Shown here: positions 3,603 through 6,910 of the stretch, in pieces
How positions within the stretch are numbered: the stretch's first letter is position 1
Layout of the letters: each line of letters opens with the position of its first letter
Source of the DNA: Thermoplasmata archaeon
Lineage (GTDB): Archaea > Thermoplasmatota > Thermoplasmata > Thermoplasmatales > B87-G9
NCBI GenBank assembly: GCA_003649695.1
Contig: QMSR01000048.1
Coordinates: forward strand, 1-6,910
Length of the DNA stretch: 6,910 bases
Reading direction: 5' to 3'
Notes under the pieces: model-generated
The model's database searches: none
Told to the model about the DNA's origin: nothing
Seen by the model: only the letters and a program-made list of their open reading frames with translations
Translations under genes and position numbers: made by a program

Positions 3603-6600
3603 GAAAGCCCATGTTCCGGGAGGTTGTGGATGCCTTCTTCTCGGAGCAGAGCCTCACGGCGAACCACCTAGAGTCATACAACAGGCTAGTTCCGACCAAG
3701 GATAACCCCGAGAACCTGATGCAGCGCATCCTGGACACCCTCAGGATCAGCGACACCGACGAGCCCGGCACCTTCTCCCTCGATCCCGCAAAGACCAGGG
3801 GCAGGAAGATCGTGATCAGGTTCGGGAGGAACCCGAAGGAGGGGGACACGGAGCCCACGATCTGGATGGACCTCCCGAGCAGGAAGGACTACGTGAGCTC
3901 GGAGAACGTCATCATAACCCCCATGGAGGCCAGGCAGAGGGACCTAGACTACCACGCACTCCTCTGGGTGCGTTTCACCATCTACGACAACACGGGTGGA
4001 ATGATGATCAAGCTGGGCCAGGAGGAGGTCCCCATAGGCTACTTCCCGGTGATGGTGAAGTCGAAGATGTGCGTCCTCCACCCGGACAACATCAACAACC
4101 CGGAGCTGGTGAGGAGGTTCAAGCTGCCGCCGGACGCCCCCTACGAGGAGAAGCTGAAGATGCTCATGGAGGATCCCCTGGACCCCGGCGGCTACTTCAT
4201 CGTCAACGGGTCGGAGAGGGTGCTCGTCGCCATCGAGGACCTAGCCCCGAACAGGGTCCTGGTGGACTTCGAGAAGACCTCCACCTCAAAGTACGAGGTC
4301 GCCAAGGTGATCTCCGTGAGGGAGGGGTACAGGTCCAACGTGATCGTCGAGAAGAAGCCCGATGGCATGTTCTACCTCTCGATGCCCGCCCAGAAGATCA
4401 GGATTCCCCTCTTCGTCGTCCTGAAGGCCCTCGGCCTCACCAAGGACCAGGAGATCTTCAACCAGATCGTCTCGGACGAGAGGATGGAGATCATAGTTCT
4501 CGCGAACCTGGAGGCGACGAGGGAGATCCTCCAGGAGGAGGCCAAGATCCTGAACATCAAAGACGAGGTTATCCTCGCCCAGCACTACATAGGAAACGTC
4601 ATAGCCAAGGGCCAGCCGCTGGAGATCAGGAAGGCGCAGGTCCAGAACTTCCTGGATACCCAGCTCCTCCCGCACATCGGCTCCTCCGAGGGGGATAGGC
4701 TGAGGAAGGCGCTATTCCTCGCGAAGATGGCCCAGGAGACCCTTGAACTCCACCTGGGGATGAGGAAGCCGGATGACAGGGATCACATGGCGAACAAGAG
4801 GCTCAAGTTCGCCGGGGAGCTCCTGGCTGAGCTCTTCAGGAGCGCCATGATCGGGCTCCTGAGGGACCTCAAGTACCAGATGGAGAAGCTGGAGGACAGA
4901 CGCAGGACCTCCGGCTACTCCAGGATAAGCATGGCCATAAGGCCCGAGATATTCACGCAGAAGATCAAGCACGCCATGGCCACGGGGACCTGGGTCGGGA
5001 ACAGGACTGGGATTTCCCAGATCCTGCAGCGCAGGTCCTTCATGGCGGCCATTGCCTACCTGAGGAGGGTCACCAGCACCCTGAGCAAGGATCAGCCCCA
5101 CTTCGAGGCCAGGGACCTCCACCCCACCCAGTGGGGGAGGATGTGCCCCAACGAGACCCCGGAGGGCGAGCCCTGCGGCCTCGTGAAGCACATCGCCCTC
5201 TTCATGAAGGTCTCGAGGGAGTCGCCGACCGAGCCCGTCCTCGAGGCCCTGCACAGGCAGGGCCTCTCCCCCAGGCCCAAGAGGGGCTATGCCAAGGTCT
5301 ACGTAAACGGGGGCCTAGTGGGCTTCCACTACAACGGCCCACTGCTCGTGAAGAGGCTGAGGGCCTGGAGGAGGTCCGGCAGGCTCCCACCCGAGGTCGG
5401 TATTCACTACGACACCTTCACCAATGAGGTCATCATCAACACAGACGCAGGGAGGCTCCTCAGGCCCCTGATAGTGGTCGAGAACGGGGTGCCGAAGTAC
5501 AACTGGAGGATCAGGAAGCAGGTAGAGGATGGGAAGCTCACCTTCTCGGACCTCATCGCGAAGGGGGTCATAGAGTGGCTCGACACCGACGAGGAGGAGG
5601 ACGCCTACATCGCCGTGAGGCCCTTCAAGCTCCCCGAGCGCTGCCCCAAGTGCGGGAGGCCGATCGGGTACAACAACGTCTACTGGAAGAACATAGGGAG
5701 GAAGGAGAAGCCGATCGTGGTCCACATGGACTGCGGGGGCGAGTTCGAGGTCGAGCCGCTGCTCACGGAGGAGCACACACACCTCGAGATAGACCCGATG
5801 GGGATTCTGGGTGTGTCGGCAGCCATGATCCCCTATGCGGAGCACAACTCCGCCCCCAGGAACACCATGGGTGCGACCATGATCAAGCAGTCCCTGGGGC
5901 TGCCGATAGCGAACTACAAGCTCAGGACCGACACGCAGCAGTTCCTGCTCCACTACCCCCAGAAGCCCATCGTCAGGACGAAGGTGATGGACTACCTGCA
6001 CACCGACAGGAGGCCGGCGGGGGTGAACTCCGTGGTCGCCATACTCTCCTACCACGGGTACAACATGCAGGATGCCATCATCATAAACAAGGCGGCCCTG
6101 GAGAGGGGCTTCATGAGGGCCCACACCTTCAGGACTTACACCGCTGTCGAGGTCAAGTACCCGGGCGGCGACTACGACAGGTTCGAGATTCCGAGCCCCG
6201 ACATCAGGGGGGCCAGGGCCGAGGAGGCCTACAGGCACCTGGACGAGAAGGACGGTCTCGTGTTCCCCGAGACCTACGTCAAGGGCGGGGACATCATCGT
6301 GGGCAAGACGAGCCCCATGAGGTTCATGGAGGAGGCTGGAGGCATCGGCCTGGGCGCCGTACACAGGAGGGACACGTCCATCTTCGTCAGGCCCGAGGAG
6401 GAGGGTTGGGTCGACTCGGTCTTCATAAGCACGACGGCCGAGGGTGCGAGGCTCGCGAAGGTGAAGGTCAGGGACGAGAGGATCCCCGAGGTCGGGGACA
6501 AGTTCGCGTCCAGGCACGGCCAGAAGGGCGTGATAGGGCTCATCGTCCCGCAGGAGGATATGCCGTTCACCGAGGAGGGAATCATTCCCGACATCATCAT

Positions 6601-6910
6601 CAACCCCCATGCCATCCCGAGCAGGATGACCGTGGGGCACATCCTGGAGATGATAGCGGGAAAGGTCGGCGCCCTGCAGGGCCGCTTCGTCGACGGAACC
6701 CCCTTCAGCGGGGAGCCGGAGGAGGCCCTCAGGGAGGCCCTGAAGGAGCTGGGCTACTCCTACACGGGCAAGGAGGTCCTCTACGACGGGATCACCGGCA
6801 GGAGGTACGAGGCCCACATCTTCGTGGGCGTCGTCTATTACCAGCGCCTCTACCACATGGTCGCCCTGAAGTTCCACGCGAGGAGCAGGGGCCCCGTCCA
6901 GTTGCTCACG
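3599..6910 (+). CDS. rpoB: DNA-directed RNA polymerase subunit B, fused full-length type (3' end outside window)
   Basis: The frame stays open for 1104 residues to the right edge. The missing part should be roughly the last hundred residues, including the conserved GEMERD segment and C-terminal zinc ribbon. This is the second-largest catalytic subunit, equivalent to eukaryotic Rpb2. Landmarks are [14 protein letters not shown] in the lobe, [20 protein letters not shown] (501-520) in the fork region, [13 protein letters not shown] (821-833) at the active-site acidic motif, and [13 protein letters not shown] (966-978) with active-site Lys968. IVPDI-type [20 protein letters not shown] and [10 protein letters not shown] blocks follow. 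B'' and B' are fused, unlike the split genes of methanogens and haloarchaea. Start ATG 3599 overlaps the rpoH stop, with GGTGA (3590-3594) as ribosome site. Two oddities are a cysteine/histidine-containing insertion at about 676-720 and Gln824 where most polymerases have Glu. Confidence 0.98.
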   Translation, partial: MRKPMFREVVDAFFSEQSLTANHLESYNRLVPTKDNPENLMQRILDTLRISDTDEPGTFSLDPAKTRGRKIVIRFGRNPKEGDTEPTIWMDLPSRKDYVSSENVIITPMEARQRDLDYHALLWVRFTIYDNTGGMMIKLGQEEVPIGYFPVMVKSKMCVLHPDNINNPELVRRFKLPPDAPYEEKLKMLMEDPLDPGGYFIVNGSERVLVAIEDLAPNRVLVDFEKTSTSKYEVAKVISVREGYRSNVIVEKKPDGMFYLSMPAQKIRIPLFVVLKALGLTKDQEIFNQIVSDERMEIIVLANLEATREILQEEAKILNIKDEVILAQHYIGNVIAKGQPLEIRKAQVQNFLDTQLLPHIGSSEGDRLRKALFLAKMAQETLELHLGMRKPDDRDHMANKRLKFAGELLAELFRSAMIGLLRDLKYQMEKLEDRRRTSGYSRISMAIRPEIFTQKIKHAMATGTWVGNRTGISQILQRRSFMAAIAYLRRVTSTLSKDQPHFEARDLHPTQWGRMCPNETPEGEPCGLVKHIALFMKVSRESPTEPVLEALHRQGLSPRPKRGYAKVYVNGGLVGFHYNGPLLVKRLRAWRRSGRLPPEVGIHYDTFTNEVIINTDAGRLLRPLIVVENGVPKYNWRIRKQVEDGKLTFSDLIAKGVIEWLDTDEEEDAYIAVRPFKLPERCPKCGRPIGYNNVYWKNIGRKEKPIVVHMDCGGEFEVEPLLTEEHTHLEIDPMGILGVSAAMIPYAEHNSAPRNTMGATMIKQSLGLPIANYKLRTDTQQFLLHYPQKPIVRTKVMDYLHTDRRPAGVNSVVAILSYHGYNMQDAIIINKAALERGFMRAHTFRTYTAVEVKYPGGDYDRFEIPSPDIRGARAEEAYRHLDEKDGLVFPETYVKGGDIIVGKTSPMRFMEEAGGIGLGAVHRRDTSIFVRPEEEGWVDSVFISTTAEGARLAKVKVRDERIPEVGDKFASRHGQKGVIGLIVPQEDMPFTEEGIIPDIIINPHAIPSRMTVGHILEMIAGKVGALQGRFVDGTPFSGEPEEALREALKELGYSYTGKEVLYDGITGRRYEAHIFVGVVYYQRLYHMVALKFHARSRGPVQLLT
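5624..5758 (+). other. Putative zinc-binding insertion within RpoB
   Basis: Residues about 676-720 of RpoB separate two conserved flanks: EEEDAYIAV before and [10 protein letters not shown] after. In archaeal RpoB sequences I remember, such as Sulfolobus, these flanks are joined by only a few residues. The segment has Cys682 and Cys685 (CPKCGRP), then His709 and Cys712 (HMDCGG): C-x2-C-x23-H-x2-C. This spacing and the Gly after each pair resemble a zinc ribbon. Eukaryotic Rpb2 also carries a cysteine-poor insertion at this point. Metal binding is inferred, not shown. Confidence 0.65.

Noticed and set aside
4069..4698. 209-codon plus-strand frame inside rpoB
   Set aside because: The product is Arg/Gly/Pro-rich and disordered, in a shifted frame of rpoB, whose own frame is strongly conserved here.
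4712..5254. 180-codon minus-strand frame
   Set aside because: Antisense shadow of the rpoB fork region ([10 protein letters not shown]), with no domain pattern.
5315..6877. 520-codon open frame on the minus strand
   Set aside because: It lies wholly antisense to highly conserved rpoB. It is a by-product of GC-rich codons (GAG, AGG, CTC, GTC) that rarely give stops in the opposite frame. Its translation is low-complexity, rich in Val, Leu, Gly, Pro and Asp, with no recognisable domain.
1..6910. CRISPR arrays, insertion sequences, integrase attachment sites, defence or toxin genes
   Set aside because: No regularly spaced repeats, transposase motifs or terminal repeats with target duplications were seen. 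tRNA-Lys has no duplicated 3' end nearby that would mark an integrated element.

Overview
The window is archaeal and almost entirely coding. Archaeal traits seen directly are a full-length (fused) RNA polymerase B subunit gene behind rpoH with an ATGA overlap, a UPF0282-type metallo-beta-lactamase protein, TATA-like boxes about 26 nt upstream of stable-RNA genes, T-tract terminators, and a 5S rRNA gene standing alone away from 16S/23S. The DNA is GC-rich, with arginine written mostly as AGG and Glu/Lys/Arg-rich housekeeping proteins. This suggests a thermophile, perhaps of the TACK group or a deep relative. The lineage cannot be fixed from this piece.

Layout. (1) 2-1024 (+): the C-terminal part of a secreted-looking protein with three tandem Ig-like domains, cut by the left edge and closed by T-tracts. 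(2) 1050-1856 (+): a spermidine-synthase-family aminopropyltransferase. (3) 1834-2181 (-): a small two-helix membrane protein convergent with it, overlapping it by 23 bp. (4) A 43-bp AT-rich island that appears to serve both this gene and the 5S rRNA. (5) 5S rRNA at about 2225-2351, followed within 20 nt by (6) a UPF0282 MBL-fold hydrolase, 2371-3222. (7) tRNA-Lys(TTT), 3237-3310, whose TATA box lies in the last codons of the preceding gene. (8) rpoH, 3330-3602, and (9) rpoB, 3599 to beyond the right edge.

How it works together: 5S rRNA, UPF0282 hydrolase, tRNA-Lys, rpoH and rpoB form a dense same-strand block with no visible terminator between members. Two stable RNA genes sit directly before protein genes, so RNA processing may create the mRNA 5' ends. 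The left part (surface Ig protein, polyamine enzyme, membrane protein) is separately organised.

The window is mostly housekeeping, and I see no CRISPR array, transposon or defence cassette. The items most worth a second look are a putative zinc-binding CxxC...HxxC insertion in RpoB, the stable-RNA/mRNA junctions, a perfect 14-bp inverted repeat inside the 3' end of the aminopropyltransferase gene, and extended base pairing around the 5S gene.
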